A stretch of 64,000 nucleotides of DNA from NCBI RefSeq assembly GCF_000321045.1, contig NZ_HE578945.1, forward strand, positions 1,382,832 to 1,446,831. Reading direction: 5' to 3'. The DNA is from Phytobacter massiliensis JC163. Lineage in GTDB: Bacteria > Pseudomonadota > Gammaproteobacteria > Enterobacterales > Enterobacteriaceae. How positions within the stretch are numbered: the first letter of the stretch is position 1; the number at the start of each line of letters is the position of its first letter. Positions 1-10,206 of this stretch are shown here, in pieces. Under the pieces are notes generated by a model. That model made no database searches. It had not been told where the DNA came from and saw nothing but the letters and a program-made list of their open reading frames with translations. Made by a program: the position numbers and the translations under genes.

Positions 1-847
1 TAGCCGCCATAATGGCAATCAACAGCAGCAGAAAACCTTTAAGCGTGCCCGTTACCGAACGATCCGCCAGCTTACCGCCAAAGTAGTTACCTATTGAAAA
101 CCCAACGCCGATCAGCACCAGCATGGCGGTGATAAAGCCTGAGCCTGCATGGGTGATACGCTGTAAAACCGGTGAAATATAGGTATAGAGGGTAAACATG
201 GCCCCCGCCCCGAGCACCGTGGTCAGCAGCGCCGTCACCACCTGCGGGCGCATCAGCACCGCCAGCTCTTTACGCACCTCCGGTCGCTCGCCCGCGCTGC
301 CTTTGGGCAACGACAGCCACAGGCTAATAATGGCTATCACCCCTAATCCCGCGGTGGCGAGAAATGACATGCGCCAGCCGATTGCCTCGCCAAGCCAGGT
401 CGCCGCCGGAACGCCGCCGATATTGGCGATGGTCAGCCCCATAAACATGGTGGCGACGGCGCTGGCCTGCTTCTCTTTTGCCACCACGCTGGCGGCGACC
501 ACCGAGCCAAGGCCAAAGAACGCGCCGTGGTTAAGGCTGGTGATAATGCGGGAGATCATCAGAGTGGCATAATCAGGCGAGAGCGCAGACAGCACATTGC
601 CCAGCGTGAAAATCGCCATCAAAAAAACCAGCGCGTTACGGCGCGCACGGTGAGAGAGCAGCAGCGTCATCAGCGGCGCGCCGACCATGACGCCAATCGC
701 GTAAGCGCTAATCAGCATACCCGCTGCCGGAATGGATACATCCACGCCACGGGCGATAACAGGCAGCAGGCCCATCGGCGAAAACTCGGTCGTACCGATG
801 CCAAAGGCACCGATCGCCAGGGCAAGCAGGGGGAAATTGACTTTCAT
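1..847 (-). CDS. ydhP: YdhP-type MFS transporter (3' part cut by window edge)
   Basis: The gene reads from an ATG at 847 off the left edge, so about 282 N-terminal residues are visible of a family that is normally near 390. The start MKVNFPLLALAIGAFGIGTT and the following TEFSPMGLLP match the DHA1-type major facilitator drug or sugar efflux group that includes E. coli YdhP. Alternating hydrophobic segments are consistent with the first eight or so membrane helices of an inner-membrane antiporter. The substrate is unknown. It is transcribed away from purR with ynhF between them, as in E. coli. No frame break is seen in the visible part. Confidence 0.93.
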   Translation of the reverse strand, partial: MKVNFPLLALAIGAFGIGTTEFSPMGLLPVIARGVDVSIPAAGMLISAYAIGVMVGAPLMTLLLSHRARRNALVFLMAIFTLGNVLSALSPDYATLMISRIITSLNHGAFFGLGSVVAASVVAKEKQASAVATMFMGLTIANIGGVPAATWLGEAIGWRMSFLATAGLGVIAIISLWLSLPKGSAGERPEVRKELAVLMRPQVVTALLTTVLGAGAMFTLYTYISPVLQRITHAGSGFITAMLVLIGVGFSIGNYFGGKLADRSVTGTLKGFLLLLIAIMAA

Positions 848-984
848 TTATTGACTCCGGAATTGCCGTGTCGTCGGGCGACACCGTCACAGAAGGCAAA
901 AGCATGACATCAATCACAAAAAAACAGAAGTTACAAAATAGAGAAAAGATTATTGCTGAAATGATAACAATGGCAGGAAAGGAT

Positions 985-1004
985 GAGGGAGAGCGCTCTC
1001 CCTC
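985..1004 (-). terminator. Perfect palindrome downstream of ynhF
   Basis: A 20-bp perfect inverted repeat (10-bp arms GAGGGAGAGC/GCTCTCCCTC) lies just after the ynhF stop. On the minus strand it is followed by ATCCTTTCC, a poor U-tract, so it may be an imperfect terminator or an RNA-stabilising hairpin. Confidence 0.45.
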
Positions 1005-1012
1005 AGCGGGGA

Positions 1013-1102
1013 TCAGTGCAGCGCAGCCGTTAAACCACCGGCAACAATCAAACCCAGAACAATAAGCGTGGTTACTAAAGAAAATTTCAGGTCGGTGCTC
1101 AT
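1013..1102 (-). CDS. ynhF: Small inner-membrane protein YnhF (29 aa)
   Basis: A 29-codon gene between ydhP and purR. The peptide begins MSTDLKFSLVTTLIVLGLIV and ends AGGLTAALH, which is nearly identical to E. coli YnhF, a stress-linked single-pass membrane peptide of unknown role. One hydrophobic segment spans about residues 8-26. A good Shine-Dalgarno sequence (AAGGAGAAAAATTG before ATG) supports the start. Position and orientation match E. coli. It is too short for ordinary ORF calling. Confidence 0.93.
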   Translation of the reverse strand: MSTDLKFSLVTTLIVLGLIVAGGLTAALH

Positions 1103-1341
1103 CAATTTTTCTCCTTGTTAATTTCCCCACAAAAAGTGAGATAGCGCATTTTTGCATAAATAAACGTAAAAATCTTGCAGGAATTAGGCCGGGATACGTT
1201 TTAGCTCTTCCCCTTTTGTTCAAGATCAGACAAAATTCGACGCTAAATTTATAGCGTACCGGCCATTGACTCCCCTCCTGACGTCCAGTGTCTTTTTCCC
1301 GGCGTAGTCTACTCCCTTTATTTGGGATGCAGGGTGATGGA

Positions 1342-1357
1342 AGGCAAACGTTTACCC
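1342..1357 (+). promoter_or_regulatory. PurR operator upstream of purR
   Basis: AGGCAAACGTTTACCC matches the PUR box pattern (ACGCAAACGTTTTCGT-like, central CAAACGTTT). It lies 45 bp before the purR start, the place where E. coli purR has its first autoregulatory operator. The motif is seen directly; binding is inferred. Confidence 0.8.
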
Positions 1358-1401
1358 TCAGAATTATCAGGAGCTTATGATATGGTCTGGAGTAAGATCT
1401 T

Positions 1402-2427
1402 ATGGCAACAATAAAAGACGTAGCGAAGCGAGCAAACGTTTCCACCACAACCGTATCACATGTAATTAACAAAACCCGTTTCGTCGCTGAAGAGACGCGC
1501 AACGCCGTCTGGGCGGCCATTAAAGAGCTGCACTATTCGCCCAGCGCCGTCGCCCGCAGCCTGAAAGTGAACCACACCAAATCGATCGGTTTACTGGCAA
1601 CCAGCAGCGAAGCGGCCTATTTCGCCGAAATCATTGAGGCGGTAGAGAAAAACTGTTTCCAGAAAGGCTATACCCTGATTCTTGGCAACGCCTGGAACAA
1701 CCTGGAAAAACAGCGCGCCTACCTCTCTATGATGGCGCAAAAGCGCGTCGACGGGCTGCTGGTAATGTGTTCCGAATATCCGGAGCCGCTGCTGAGCATG
1801 CTCGAAGAATATCGCCATATTCCAATGGTGGTAATGGACTGGGGCGAGGCTAAAGCCGACTTTACCGATACCGTGATCGATAATGCGTTTGCGGGCGGCT
1901 ATATGGCCGGGCGGTATCTGATTGAACGCGGTCATCGTGATATCGGCGTTATTCCGGGGCCGTTAGAGCGCAATACGGGCGCAGGCAGGCTCTCCGGGTT
2001 TATGCAAGCGATGACCGAGGCGCACATTACCGTGCCGGACAACTGGATCGTACAGGGCGATTTTGAGCCGGAATCCGGCTACCGCGCTATGCAGCAAATT
2101 TTGTCGCAGACCAGCCGCCCCACCGCCGTCTTTTGCGGCGGCGATATCATGGCGATGGGCGCACTGTGCGCTGCCGACGAGATGGGACTGCGGGTCCCGC
2201 AGGATATTTCGGTGATCGGCTATGACAATGTGCGCAACGCCCGCTTCTTTACCCCGGCGCTGACGACCATCCACCAGCCAAAAGACTCGCTGGGGGAAAC
2301 CGCCTTTAACATGCTGCTCGACCGTATCGTCAACAAGCGTGAGGTGTCGCAGTCGATTGAAGTTCACCCCCGGCTGATTGAGCGCCGCTCGGTGGCGGAT
2401 GGCCCCTTCCGCGACTACCGTCGCTAA
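1402..2427 (+). CDS. purR: Purine repressor PurR
   Basis: LacI-family repressor of purine and pyrimidine synthesis genes with hypoxanthine or guanine as corepressor. The 341 residues equal the E. coli length. The N-terminal helix-turn-helix is [20 protein letters not shown], followed by the hinge-helix region ([19 protein letters not shown]) and a periplasmic-binding-protein-like core with the conserved [11 protein letters not shown] region near residues 274-284. The gene stands alone between ynhF and punR. Two PUR-box sequences, one upstream and one inside codons 10-15, indicate autorepression as in E. coli. Nothing is missing or broken. Confidence 0.98.
   Translation: MATIKDVAKRANVSTTTVSHVINKTRFVAEETRNAVWAAIKELHYSPSAVARSLKVNHTKSIGLLATSSEAAYFAEIIEAVEKNCFQKGYTLILGNAWNNLEKQRAYLSMMAQKRVDGLLVMCSEYPEPLLSMLEEYRHIPMVVMDWGEAKADFTDTVIDNAFAGGYMAGRYLIERGHRDIGVIPGPLERNTGAGRLSGFMQAMTEAHITVPDNWIVQGDFEPESGYRAMQQILSQTSRPTAVFCGGDIMAMGALCAADEMGLRVPQDISVIGYDNVRNARFFTPALTTIHQPKDSLGETAFNMLLDRIVNKREVSQSIEVHPRLIERRSVADGPFRDYRR
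1429..1444 (+). promoter_or_regulatory. Second, intragenic PurR operator
   Basis: CGAGCAAACGTTTCCA inside the purR coding start has the same CAAACGTTT core as the upstream box. E. coli purR also has a second operator within the start of the gene, so dual-site autoregulation appears conserved. Confidence 0.7.
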
Positions 2428-2441
2428 ACCGCGCGGAGCAG

Positions 2442-3353
2442 CTATATCTGCTCCCGCAGCCACTCCCGGTTCAGCGTTTCGCTGTCGCCCAGATAATCCA
2501 GCAGCCAGTTCAGCGCGGGCGACGCGTCGTTCTGCTGCCAGGTCAGGCAGCAGGCGGCATCCGGGAAGGGGTTTTCCAGGGTTAAGGCCACCCATTCACC
2601 ACGGTCGAGCCAGGGCCTTGCGAAGTGTGACGGCACCATCCCCACGCACAACCCCGCCGAGAGGCAGGCTGCCGATGACTCCCAGTCCGGCGCCACAACG
2701 CGTTTTTGGTTATCCAGCAGCCAGGTGATACGTTTGGGCAGAGAGCGGGAGGTATCCTCTCTTACCAGCGAAGGCCACTTACGCAGCGTATCGTCGCTAA
2801 GCGGCGCGGGCATTGACGCCAGGGGATGCGAACGGCTGACCACACACTGCCAGCTCAGCATCCCCATATCGCGGAACGCATAGCGCCCGCCCACCGGGAT
2901 AGCCTGGGTAGCGCCTATCGCCAGTTCGACACGTCCATCGGCAAGCGCATCCCACACGCCGTTGAAAACCTCCTGCGCTACCAGCAGTTCCACGTCGCTG
3001 AAATGACGGTAGAAATCAACAATCAGCTGCCGGGTTCGCTCCGGCTTAACAATATTGTCTACCGCAATGGAGAGTTGCCCCCGCCAGCCGTTGGCAATCT
3101 GCTGGCACTGCTGTCGGGTGACCTGCATTTTTTTGATAACAGACCGCCCTTCTTTCAAAAACCATACCCCAGCTGGGGTCAATTCCACATCACGGTGACG
3201 CCGCTCAAATAGCGGAACCGCCAGCCACTCTTCTAACTGCCGGACGGTGTAACTCACCGCTGAGGGCACGCGATGCAGCTCTTGCGCAGCGCCGCTAAAG
3301 CTGCCGTTACGCGCTACGGCGTCCACCACTTCCAGGGAGTATTCTGACCACAT
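2442..3353 (-). CDS. punR: LysR-type regulator PunR (YdhB)
   Basis: A 303-residue LysR-type transcription factor. The winged helix-turn-helix lies at about residues 5-62 (VARNGSFSGAAQELHRVPSA, then VSYTVRQLEEWL), followed by the LysR substrate-binding fold. It is divergent from punC with about 110 bp between the two starts. This is the YdhB/YdhC arrangement of E. coli, where YdhB (PunR) activates the nucleoside transporter PunC in response to purine nucleosides. The regulatory role here is inferred from synteny and family. The start ATG at 3353 gives the usual LysR N-terminus MWSEYSLEVVDAVARNGSFS. Confidence 0.93.
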   Translation of the reverse strand: MWSEYSLEVVDAVARNGSFSGAAQELHRVPSAVSYTVRQLEEWLAVPLFERRHRDVELTPAGVWFLKEGRSVIKKMQVTRQQCQQIANGWRGQLSIAVDNIVKPERTRQLIVDFYRHFSDVELLVAQEVFNGVWDALADGRVELAIGATQAIPVGGRYAFRDMGMLSWQCVVSRSHPLASMPAPLSDDTLRKWPSLVREDTSRSLPKRITWLLDNQKRVVAPDWESSAACLSAGLCVGMVPSHFARPWLDRGEWVALTLENPFPDAACCLTWQQNDASPALNWLLDYLGDSETLNREWLREQI

Positions 3354-3464
3354 AATCTGCCTGCAAAAATTTTGAAATCAACCGCCAAATATTAGCGTTT
3401 CACAATCAAGGATGCACTCCTTAGACTCTGGAGCCCTGTTATCAGCATTAAAAAGAGATTTACC

Positions 3465-4652
3465 ATGCAACCTGGAAAAGGGTTTTTAGTCTGGCTCGCG
3501 GGATTGAGCGTACTGGGCTTTCTGGCCACCGATATGTATCTGCCCGCGTTTGCCGATATTCAGCAAGATTTACATACCTCCGCCGCCGCGGTAAGCGCCA
3601 CGCTGAGTCTTTTCCTTGCGGGCTTCGCCGTTGCGCAACTGGTCTGGGGGCCGCTGTCCGACCGCTACGGGCGTAAACCCGTCCTGCTTTGCGGCTTGTC
3701 CATTTTCGCCATCGGCTGTCTGGGTATGCTGTGGGTAGAGGACGCCGTCTGGCTGCTGGCCCTGCGCTTCGTCCAGGCAGTGGGCGTGTGCGCCGCCGCC
3801 GTCACCTGGCAGGCGCTGGTCACGGACCACTATCCGGCTCAGCGCACCAATCGTATCTTTGCCACTATCATGCCGCTGGTCGGCTTATCCCCTGCCCTGG
3901 CTCCGCTGCTGGGCAGTTGGATCCTGTCTCACTTCTCCTGGCAGGCTATTTTCGCCACCCTCTTCGTTATTACCGTGCTGTTGATGCTGCCAGCGCTGCG
4001 CCTTAAGCCGGGATCGCAAAAACCGGCAGGCAGCAGCGGATCGCTGCGCTTTATCGACCTCCTGCGCGACCGCACCTATGGCGGCAACGTGCTGATTTAC
4101 GCCGCCTGCTCGGCGAGCTTCTTTGCGTGGCTTACCGGCTCGCCGTTTATTCTGCACGAGATGGGCTACGGCCCGGCAGTGATTGGCCTGAGCTACGTGC
4201 CGCAAACTATCGCCTTTTTAGTAGGGGGTTACGGCTGCCGCGCCGCGTTACAGAAATGGTCCGGCGCGCAGATGCTGCCGTGGCTGCTGGTGGCGTTCGC
4301 CGTGAGCGTCGCTGCGACATGGGGAGTCGGTTTACTGCCAGGGGCCTCACTGACCGCGCTATTAATTCCGTTCTGCCTGATGGCGATGGCTAACGGCGCT
4401 ATCTACCCGATCGTCGTTGCCCAGGCGTTGCGCCCCTTCCCTCAGGCGACGGGCCGCGCGGCCGCGCTGCAAAACACGCTGCAGCTTGGGCTCTGTTTCC
4501 TGGCGAGTCTGGTTGTGTCCGCCCTGATTACCGCGCCGCTGCTGGCAACCACCAGCGTGATGTTGTCAACGGTATTGCTGGCGGCATTGGGCTACCGCAT
4601 GCAGCGACAGAAGCAAGAAAACCTCTCAGCTGAGCTCTCCGCTCACCGGTAG
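3465..4652 (+). CDS. punC: Purine nucleoside MFS transporter PunC (YdhC)
   Basis: A 395-residue, 12-helix major facilitator of the Bcr/CflA type. The start [20 protein letters not shown] is followed by the family motif [12 protein letters not shown], and the loop 2-3 motif [14 protein letters not shown] is intact. E. coli YdhC (PunC, about 403 aa) was linked to inosine and adenosine uptake and is activated by PunR. The divergent neighbour here is the matching regulator. A strong hairpin terminator lies about 125 bp downstream. The slightly shorter length falls at the variable C-terminus. Confidence 0.92.
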   Translation: MQPGKGFLVWLAGLSVLGFLATDMYLPAFADIQQDLHTSAAAVSATLSLFLAGFAVAQLVWGPLSDRYGRKPVLLCGLSIFAIGCLGMLWVEDAVWLLALRFVQAVGVCAAAVTWQALVTDHYPAQRTNRIFATIMPLVGLSPALAPLLGSWILSHFSWQAIFATLFVITVLLMLPALRLKPGSQKPAGSSGSLRFIDLLRDRTYGGNVLIYAACSASFFAWLTGSPFILHEMGYGPAVIGLSYVPQTIAFLVGGYGCRAALQKWSGAQMLPWLLVAFAVSVAATWGVGLLPGASLTALLIPFCLMAMANGAIYPIVVAQALRPFPQATGRAAALQNTLQLGLCFLASLVVSALITAPLLATTSVMLSTVLLAALGYRMQRQKQENLSAELSAHR

Positions 4653-4776
4653 TTGCCGGGTCGACTATGTCACTTGCCAGTGATTAGCAGGCTAACAGTT
4701 TTCTGTTGAATCACTTCGAATTGCGTCCTATACTCTTTTCCGGCAAGTTATAAATACGATAAAAATTATGCAGTAA

Positions 4777-4800
4777 CGGGAGCCGGAGCGCTCCCGTTTT
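4777..4800 (+). terminator. Rho-independent terminator after punC
   Basis: A 7-bp stem CGGGAGC/GCTCCCG closes a short loop and is followed by TTTT at 4797-4800. It separates punC from the cfa promoter region. Confidence 0.8.
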
Positions 4801-4954
4801 GTACCATGGAAGGCCTTTCTGGCAAGGGTAATCTCCCTTCCTCTGTTCTACGTCGGAAATCAGCCTCACGGTCAAATCGTGAGATTTCTCACATGCCTGA
4901 AAAAGCGTCTACGCTTTTGAAAGGTTCTGATCACTTACTGGTGATGGAGAGGTT
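4801..4954 (+). promoter_or_regulatory. cfa upstream and leader region
   Basis: About 150 bp before cfa with no gene. It contains a hairpin AAAAGCG-TCTA-CGCTTTT at 4901-4918 and a Shine-Dalgarno sequence GGAGAGG at 4945-4951. In E. coli cfa has sigma-70 and sigma-S promoters and a long leader that small RNAs such as RydC bind. I cannot place the transcription start here, so this is a context call. Confidence 0.4.
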
Positions 4955-6103
4955 ATGAGTTCATCGTGTATAGAAGAGGTCAGCATACGGGACGATAACT
5001 GGTTCCGTATTGCAAACGAACTGCTGAGTCGCGCCGGTATCCAGATTAATGGACCTGCGGCGTCTGACATTCAGGTAAAAAACCCCGATTTTTTTAAACG
5101 TGTTTTGCAAGAGGGCTCCCTTGGGCTGGGGGAAAGCTATATGGACGGCTGGTGGGAGTGCGATCGGCTGGACATATTTTTTACCCGCGTCCTGCGCGCA
5201 GGTCTTGAGAACCAGCTCCCGCATCACTTCAAAGATATTCTGCGTATCGCCGGGGCAAGATTATTTAATTTGCAGTCCAAAAAACGGGCATGGATAGTCG
5301 GCAAAGAACATTACGATCTGGGCAACGATCTGTTCACCCGTATGCTGGACCCGCAGATGCAATACTCTTGCGCCTACTGGAAGGAAGCGCAAACGCTGGA
5401 CGAGGCGCAGCGCGCCAAACTCACGCTAATCTGCGAAAAATTACAGCTTGCTCCCGGAATGCGGGTGCTGGACATCGGCTGCGGCTGGGGCGGGCTGGCG
5501 GAATTTATGGCCCGCCATTATGGCGTAAGCGTGATGGGGGTGACCATTTCCGCCGAGCAGCAAAAAATGGCGCAGCAGCGCTGTGAAGGGCTTGATGTCG
5601 ATATCCGCCTGCAGGACTACCGCGATCTGAATGACAAATTCGACCGTATTGTCTCTGTAGGTATGTTTGAACACGTCGGACCAAAAAATTACGCCACCTA
5701 TTTCGAGGTTGTCGATCGTAATCTGAAAGCCGACGGTATTTTCCTGCTGCATACCATTGGCTCAAAACATACCGACCATAATGTGGATCCGTGGATTGAT
5801 AAATACATCTTCCCGAACGGTTGCCTGCCGTCGGCACGGCAAATCGCTACCGCCAGCGAACCGCATTTCATTATGGAAGACTGGCATAACTTCGGCGCCG
5901 ATTACGATAAAACGCTGATGGCATGGCATGAACGTTTTATCAATAGCTGGCCGGAAATTGCTGATAACTACTCCGAACGGTTCAAACGGATGTTTAGTTA
6001 TTATTTGAACGCCTGCGCAGGCGCGTTTCGCGCCCGCGATATTCAACTCTGGCAGGTTGTCTTTAGCCGGGGTATTGAAAACGGATTGCGCGTGGCGCGC
6101 TAA
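4955..6103 (+). CDS. cfa: Cyclopropane-fatty-acyl-phospholipid synthase
   Basis: Cytosolic, membrane-associated enzyme that transfers the SAM methyl group to unsaturated acyl chains of phospholipids, forming cyclopropane fatty acids in stationary phase and acid stress. The 382 residues equal E. coli Cfa. The SAM-binding motif I is VLDIGCGWGGLAEFMARHYG at about residues 171-190. The catalytic domain contains SVGMFEHVGPKNYATYF and the region around EDWHNFGADY near the C-terminus. It is a single gene between two terminators. Confidence 0.97.
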   Translation: MSSSCIEEVSIRDDNWFRIANELLSRAGIQINGPAASDIQVKNPDFFKRVLQEGSLGLGESYMDGWWECDRLDIFFTRVLRAGLENQLPHHFKDILRIAGARLFNLQSKKRAWIVGKEHYDLGNDLFTRMLDPQMQYSCAYWKEAQTLDEAQRAKLTLICEKLQLAPGMRVLDIGCGWGGLAEFMARHYGVSVMGVTISAEQQKMAQQRCEGLDVDIRLQDYRDLNDKFDRIVSVGMFEHVGPKNYATYFEVVDRNLKADGIFLLHTIGSKHTDHNVDPWIDKYIFPNGCLPSARQIATASEPHFIMEDWHNFGADYDKTLMAWHERFINSWPEIADNYSERFKRMFSYYLNACAGAFRARDIQLWQVVFSRGIENGLRVAR

Positions 6104-6111
6104 GGTAACAG

Positions 6112-6136
6112 ACCCCGCATAACGCGGGGTTTTTTA
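6112..6136 (+). terminator. Terminator between cfa and ribE
   Basis: Stem CCCCGC/GCGGGG (6113-6118 with 6124-6129) followed by a run of six T. It ends cfa and sits only a few bases from the convergent ribE stop. Confidence 0.88.
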
Positions 6137-6138
6137 TG

Positions 6139-6777
6139 TCACTCGATATTGTTGAGCGCCAGTGCGGCCTCTTTGGCGGCCAGAACACGCTCTACGGTGT
6201 CAACAACCGCCTGCGTCTGCGGGTCAATTTCGATATTAACCCGCTGGCCGAGTTTTTTCTCGCCAAGGGTGGTGCGCTGCAGCGTTTCCGGGATGAGATG
6301 CACGCAGAAGCGGCTGGCGGTGACTTCGCCTACCGTCAGGCTGATGCCGTCAATGCCGATGAAGCCTTTATAGAGGATGTACTTCATCAGCGTCGGGTCC
6401 TGCATTTTGAACCAGATCTGGCGGTTATTTTCCGAGGTCAGAATTTTCACTATTTCCGCCGTCGTCATAATATGGCCCGACATCAGATGACCGCCAATTT
6501 CATCGCTAAATTTCGCCGCGCGCTCGACGTTTACGGTATCGCCAACGGCGAGTTCACCAAGATTGGTAATTCGCAGCGTCTCTTTCATTAAATCAAAGCT
6601 AACGCGGCAGCCGTCTATTTCTGTCACCGTCAGGCAGCAACCATTGTGAGCGACAGATGCCCCCGTTTCGAGACCGCTTAACATATGGGACGGCAGCTCC
6701 ACAATATGGGTGCGAAAGTTAGGTTTTTCATCCACGGACACCAGCTTCGCCGTGCCCTGTACAATACCAGTAAACAT
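6139..6777 (-). CDS. ribE: Riboflavin synthase, alpha subunit
   Basis: Catalyses dismutation of two 6,7-dimethyl-8-ribityllumazine molecules to riboflavin, the last step of riboflavin synthesis. The 212 residues form two lumazine-binding beta-barrel repeats, the first opening with [20 protein letters not shown] and the second around [20 protein letters not shown] near residue 93. E. coli uses the name ribC (also ribE) for this gene. It is convergent with cfa and divergent from mdtK, as in E. coli. Confidence 0.97.
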   Translation of the reverse strand: MFTGIVQGTAKLVSVDEKPNFRTHIVELPSHMLSGLETGASVAHNGCCLTVTEIDGCRVSFDLMKETLRITNLGELAVGDTVNVERAAKFSDEIGGHLMSGHIMTTAEIVKILTSENNRQIWFKMQDPTLMKYILYKGFIGIDGISLTVGEVTASRFCVHLIPETLQRTTLGEKKLGQRVNIEIDPQTQAVVDTVERVLAAKEAALALNNIE

Positions 6778-7002
6778 AACAAACTCCTGTATCTCATTTA
6801 CGGCAGAGCCGTATTTCTACCAGGCACAATAACAGGTGAAAAATGATGTTGCCAGCCCTGCCGGCTCCCCCCTGGTTTTTTCGCTAGATTAATCGCTTTT
6901 CCCCGCTACAATAGACTGGCTTATTCCCCTGTTTCTTCTTTTTGCTGCCATTTTAGGCGGCTTTTTTCTCTCTCAAATAACTACAATATCAAGGTGTTTC
7001 AA

Positions 7003-8376
7003 GTGCAGAAGTACTTTACAGAAGCGCGCCAGTTGCTAGCGCTGGCTATTCCGGTGATTTTGGCGCAAATCGCCCAGACCGCGATGGGATTCGTCGATAC
7101 GGTCATGGCCGGGGGCTACGGCGCCACCGACATGGCCGCCGTCGCCATCGGCACCTCTATCTGGCTGCCCGCCATTCTTTTTGGTCACGGGCTGCTGCTG
7201 GCGTTGACGCCAACCGTCGCTCAGCTCAACGGCTCAGGCCGCCGCGATCGGATTGCCCACCAGATTCATCAGGGGTTCTGGCTGGCCGGGGTGATGTCGG
7301 TGCTGGTAATGGTTGTTTTGTGGAACGCCGGGTACATCATTGGCGCGATGAAGAACATTGACCCGCAGCTGGCGGATAAAGCCATCGGTTACCTGCGCGC
7401 CCTGCTGTGGGGGGTTCCCGGCTATCTCTTTTTCCAGGTGGCGCGTAACCAGTGCGAGGGGCTGGCGAAGACCAAACCCGGTATGGTGATCGGTTTTCTC
7501 GGCCTGATGGTGAACATTCCGGTCAACTATATTTTCATATACGGCCACTTTGGTATGCCTGAGCTTGGCGGTATCGGCTGCGGCGTGGCGACGGCTGCGG
7601 TTTACTGGGTCATGTTTTTCTGCATGCTCTCCTATGTGAAACGGGCGGGTTCGATGCGCGATATCCGCACCTCGCAGCGGCAGAGCAAGCCGGACCTTAC
7701 GGTACTTTTGCGGCTCACCCAGCTTGGGTTGCCCATCGCGCTGGCGCTCTTTTTCGAAGTGACGCTGTTTGCAGTAGTTGCCCTGCTGGTTTCTCCGCTT
7801 GGCATTATCGACGTGGCGGGCCACCAGATCGCGCTTAATTTTAGCTCGCTGATGTTTGTCCTGCCGATGTCGCTCGCCGCCGCGGTGACCATTCGCGTTG
7901 GCTATCGTCTGGGCCAGGGGTCGACCCTTGATGCGCAGATAGCCGCCCGTACCGGGCTTGGGGTAGGCGTCTGTATGGCGGTAGTGACTGCGGTCTTTAC
8001 CGTGCTGCTGCGTGAGCGAATCGCCCTGCTCTATAACGATAACCCGCAAGTTATCGCCCTGGCCTCGCAGCTAATGCTGCTGGCGGCGCTATATCAGATC
8101 TCGGACTCAATTCAGGTGATTGGCAGCGGGATCCTGCGTGGCTATAAAGATACGCGCTCCATTTTCTTTATTACCTTCGCGGCTTACTGGTTACTGGGGT
8201 TGCCGTCAGGGTACGTGCTGGCGCTGACCGACCTGGTGGTAGACCGCATGGGACCGGCGGGCTTCTGGATCGGGTTCATCATCGGCCTGACCTCTGCCGC
8301 CGTAATGATGATGTTGCGCATGCGCTTTTTACAGCGCCAGCCTTCGGCGGTCATTCTGCAGCGCGCCGCCCGCTAA
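7003..8376 (+). CDS. mdtK: Multidrug efflux MATE transporter MdtK
   Basis: A 12-helix sodium- or proton-coupled MATE exporter of cationic drugs such as fluoroquinolones. From the GTG at 7003 the protein starts (M)[18 protein letters not shown] and is 457 residues, the E. coli MdtK length. An upstream in-frame GTG at 6994 would add three residues, but the AAGG at 6991-6994 sits at a normal Shine-Dalgarno distance only from 7003. Conserved MATE features include the GFVDTVMAG region in helix 1 and the [18 protein letters not shown] region. Confidence 0.95.
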   Translation: MQKYFTEARQLLALAIPVILAQIAQTAMGFVDTVMAGGYGATDMAAVAIGTSIWLPAILFGHGLLLALTPTVAQLNGSGRRDRIAHQIHQGFWLAGVMSVLVMVVLWNAGYIIGAMKNIDPQLADKAIGYLRALLWGVPGYLFFQVARNQCEGLAKTKPGMVIGFLGLMVNIPVNYIFIYGHFGMPELGGIGCGVATAAVYWVMFFCMLSYVKRAGSMRDIRTSQRQSKPDLTVLLRLTQLGLPIALALFFEVTLFAVVALLVSPLGIIDVAGHQIALNFSSLMFVLPMSLAAAVTIRVGYRLGQGSTLDAQIAARTGLGVGVCMAVVTAVFTVLLRERIALLYNDNPQVIALASQLMLLAALYQISDSIQVIGSGILRGYKDTRSIFFITFAAYWLLGLPSGYVLALTDLVVDRMGPAGFWIGFIIGLTSAAVMMMLRMRFLQRQPSAVILQRAAR

Positions 8377-8382
8377 CCTCTC

Positions 8383-8406
8383 AGCCGCCTGCGGGCGGCT
8401 GTTTTT
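8383..8406 (+). terminator. Terminator after mdtK
   Basis: Stem AGCCGCC/GGGCGGCT with loop TGC, then GTTTTT. It lies 6 bp after the mdtK stop. Confidence 0.9.
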
Positions 8407-8510
8407 AACTCATTCGTCCATTAATTGTGCTGCGGGCTGATAAAATTCCCCCAGCATGTTTAAAAGTTCCGCAATCGCGTGAATTCAGAAAGAAAAACGG
8501 CATTTTCCGC

Positions 8511-8539
8511 TTGCCACAGCTGCGGGGTGCCGCTAATAT
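8511..8539 (+). promoter_or_regulatory. Promoter of the tandem tRNA-Val operon
   Basis: TTGCCA (8511-8516) and TAATAT (8534-8539) separated by 17 bp, followed by a spacer to the first tRNA at 8566. This is a near-consensus sigma-70 promoter in the expected place. Confidence 0.75.
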
Positions 8540-8565
8540 TCGTCCCCGTTGTCAACCACAACAAT

Positions 8566-8642
8566 GCGTTCATAGCTCAGTTGGTTAGAGCACCACCTTG
8601 ACATGGTGGGGGTCGTTGGTTCGAGTCCAATTGAACGCACCA
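8566..8642 (+). tRNA. valV: tRNA-Val (GAC)
   Basis: A 77-nt cloverleaf with acceptor arms GCGTTCA/TGAACGC, encoded ACCA end, T-loop GGTTCGAGTCC and anticodon GAC in the loop TTGACAT. It corresponds to the first of the valV-valW pair at this chromosomal spot in E. coli. The acceptor and T stem differ from the second copy while the anticodon arm is identical. Confidence 0.97.
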
Positions 8643-8652
8643 TTTCTTTAGT

Positions 8653-8729
8653 GCGTCCGTAGCTCAGTTGGTTAGAGCACCACCTTGACATGGTGGGGGT
8701 CGGTGGTTCGAGTCCACTCGGACGCACCA
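8653..8729 (+). tRNA. valW: tRNA-Val (GAC)
   Basis: A 77-nt tRNA with acceptor GCGTCCG/CGGACGC, anticodon GAC and encoded CCA. It lies 10 bp after the first tRNA-Val and is presumably co-transcribed with it. Confidence 0.97.
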
Positions 8730-8807
8730 GATTTTCGTTCTGAAATCTGTTTAATTCCCTGATTAATATTGCCTGTCACCTGCCGCTGTTTTCCCAAGGG
8801 GTACTGT

Positions 8808-10024
8808 ATGACTGATGCACAGCAGGACGGCGAGCTTATTGCCCGCTCTGCAAGAAACAGCTGGCTTATTATTACCGCCCGGTTTATCTCTGACTTTGGC
8901 GCGTTTCTCAATATGGTGGCGTTATCCACCTATGTCTTTTTACTGAGCCAGAGCGTGTTGCATGTCAGTATTTTTCTGGCCTGCCGCGTCACCGGCGGCA
9001 TCATCGCCAGCGCAGTCGGGGTGCCTTTCTTCCGCCGTTTTCACGGCCGTCTCTCTCTGGTTATCTTTGATCTCATCCGCGCTGCCCTGCTGGCATTGCT
9101 GTTAGTGCTTCCGCCATCGGCACAGCTCTATATATTGCCATTCATTGCGCTGGGAATCGGCCTCGGAAACTCGATGTTTGCCATCGGGCTTAACAGCCAG
9201 CTCCCCTGGTGGGTGGATGAATCCCGACGCGTTGCCACCAACGCCTGGTTGACCTCCGCCTCCGCCACGGGGGCGGTAACAGGAAGCCTGGTATCGGGTC
9301 TGTTGCTGGCTGCGAGCGGTTACCAGCTGGTGTTTGCCACCAATATCGTCACCTATCTGCTGGCTGGGCTCTGTATTATGCCGCTGCGTTTTCTGGGTCA
9401 TCCGGCTGTGGAAAAAGATAAACAGCCCCGCAAAGAGTGGCGCAATCTGGTCACGGGGTTGCGTACGGCGCCGCTGCTGGCCGGGATGCTGCTGGTAACC
9501 ATGGCGGACACGCTGGGCAGCGCCGCCCACAACGTGGGCTTTCCTGTCCTGTCTGAACTGTTAACGCCCGCCTCTGCAGGGAAGACAATGGGGCTGCTGC
9601 TGGCCGTCTGGGCCGGGGGGAAGTTCGCCGGAGCAAGAATGGCGAATTATCTGTTACTCCAGCGTGGAATACGTACGGAGCGGCTGTTTTTTGCGGTGTG
9701 GCGTTAATGTCGCTGGGTTTTATCTTCACCTTTCAGCAAAGCGGCGTACCGCTGGCGTTGATGTTTATCGTGCTGGCAGGGGTTGGAGATGGCCTGGCGG
9801 ATGTCAGCCTGATTTCACGTATTCAGAGTGAACCAGAGCGGTTGCGATTGCCCGTTTTTAGCCTGATGACGCTCCTGCAAATGACCGGGTTTGGGGTCGG
9901 TATGTTAATCGTCGCCCCGTTCTATGTCTGGTATTCGCCCGCGCTGGTTATCGTGATTTTTCATGGCATACCGCTACTGACGCTGACTGCTCTGTGGCTG
10001 TACAACCGACAACGGCTAACCTGA
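8808..10024 (+). pseudogene. MFS transporter, frame broken by one base in a T run
   Basis: Two frames together encode one major facilitator protein. Frame one runs from ATG 8808 (Shine-Dalgarno AAGGGG, 6 bp before) to a stop at 9705-9707. The second half continues in another frame to 10024. The break is at T6 (9687-9692): one more T would give RTERLFFCGVALMSLGF and a 405-residue protein, a normal MFS size. The N-terminus MTDAQQDGELIARSARNSWL is followed by helices typical of the MFS_3/enterobactin-exporter-like group. The substrate is unknown. E. coli has no such gene between valW and pykF. It may be a real pseudogene, a slippage site or a sequence error. Confidence 0.75.
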
Positions 10025-10206
10025 TGCGCTTAAGCGCAAAGACTTACAGTTCCGCTGTATAAGCCTCGTTTTTCTGATGCTGGGAAAACGGGGTTCTCGT
10101 TAAATTCATTAATCGGCGTCATAAATTCAGAGCCCTTTTGTTCATTTCCCGCAGCGGCCAGGTAATCATAGTGACGATGGTTTATTCACACTGAAAAGGA
10201 CGCGCT

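Noticed and set aside
708-1520. Long minus-strand frame between ydhP and purR
   Set aside because: It crosses ynhF, the intergenic region and the purR start antisense; a shadow of real features.
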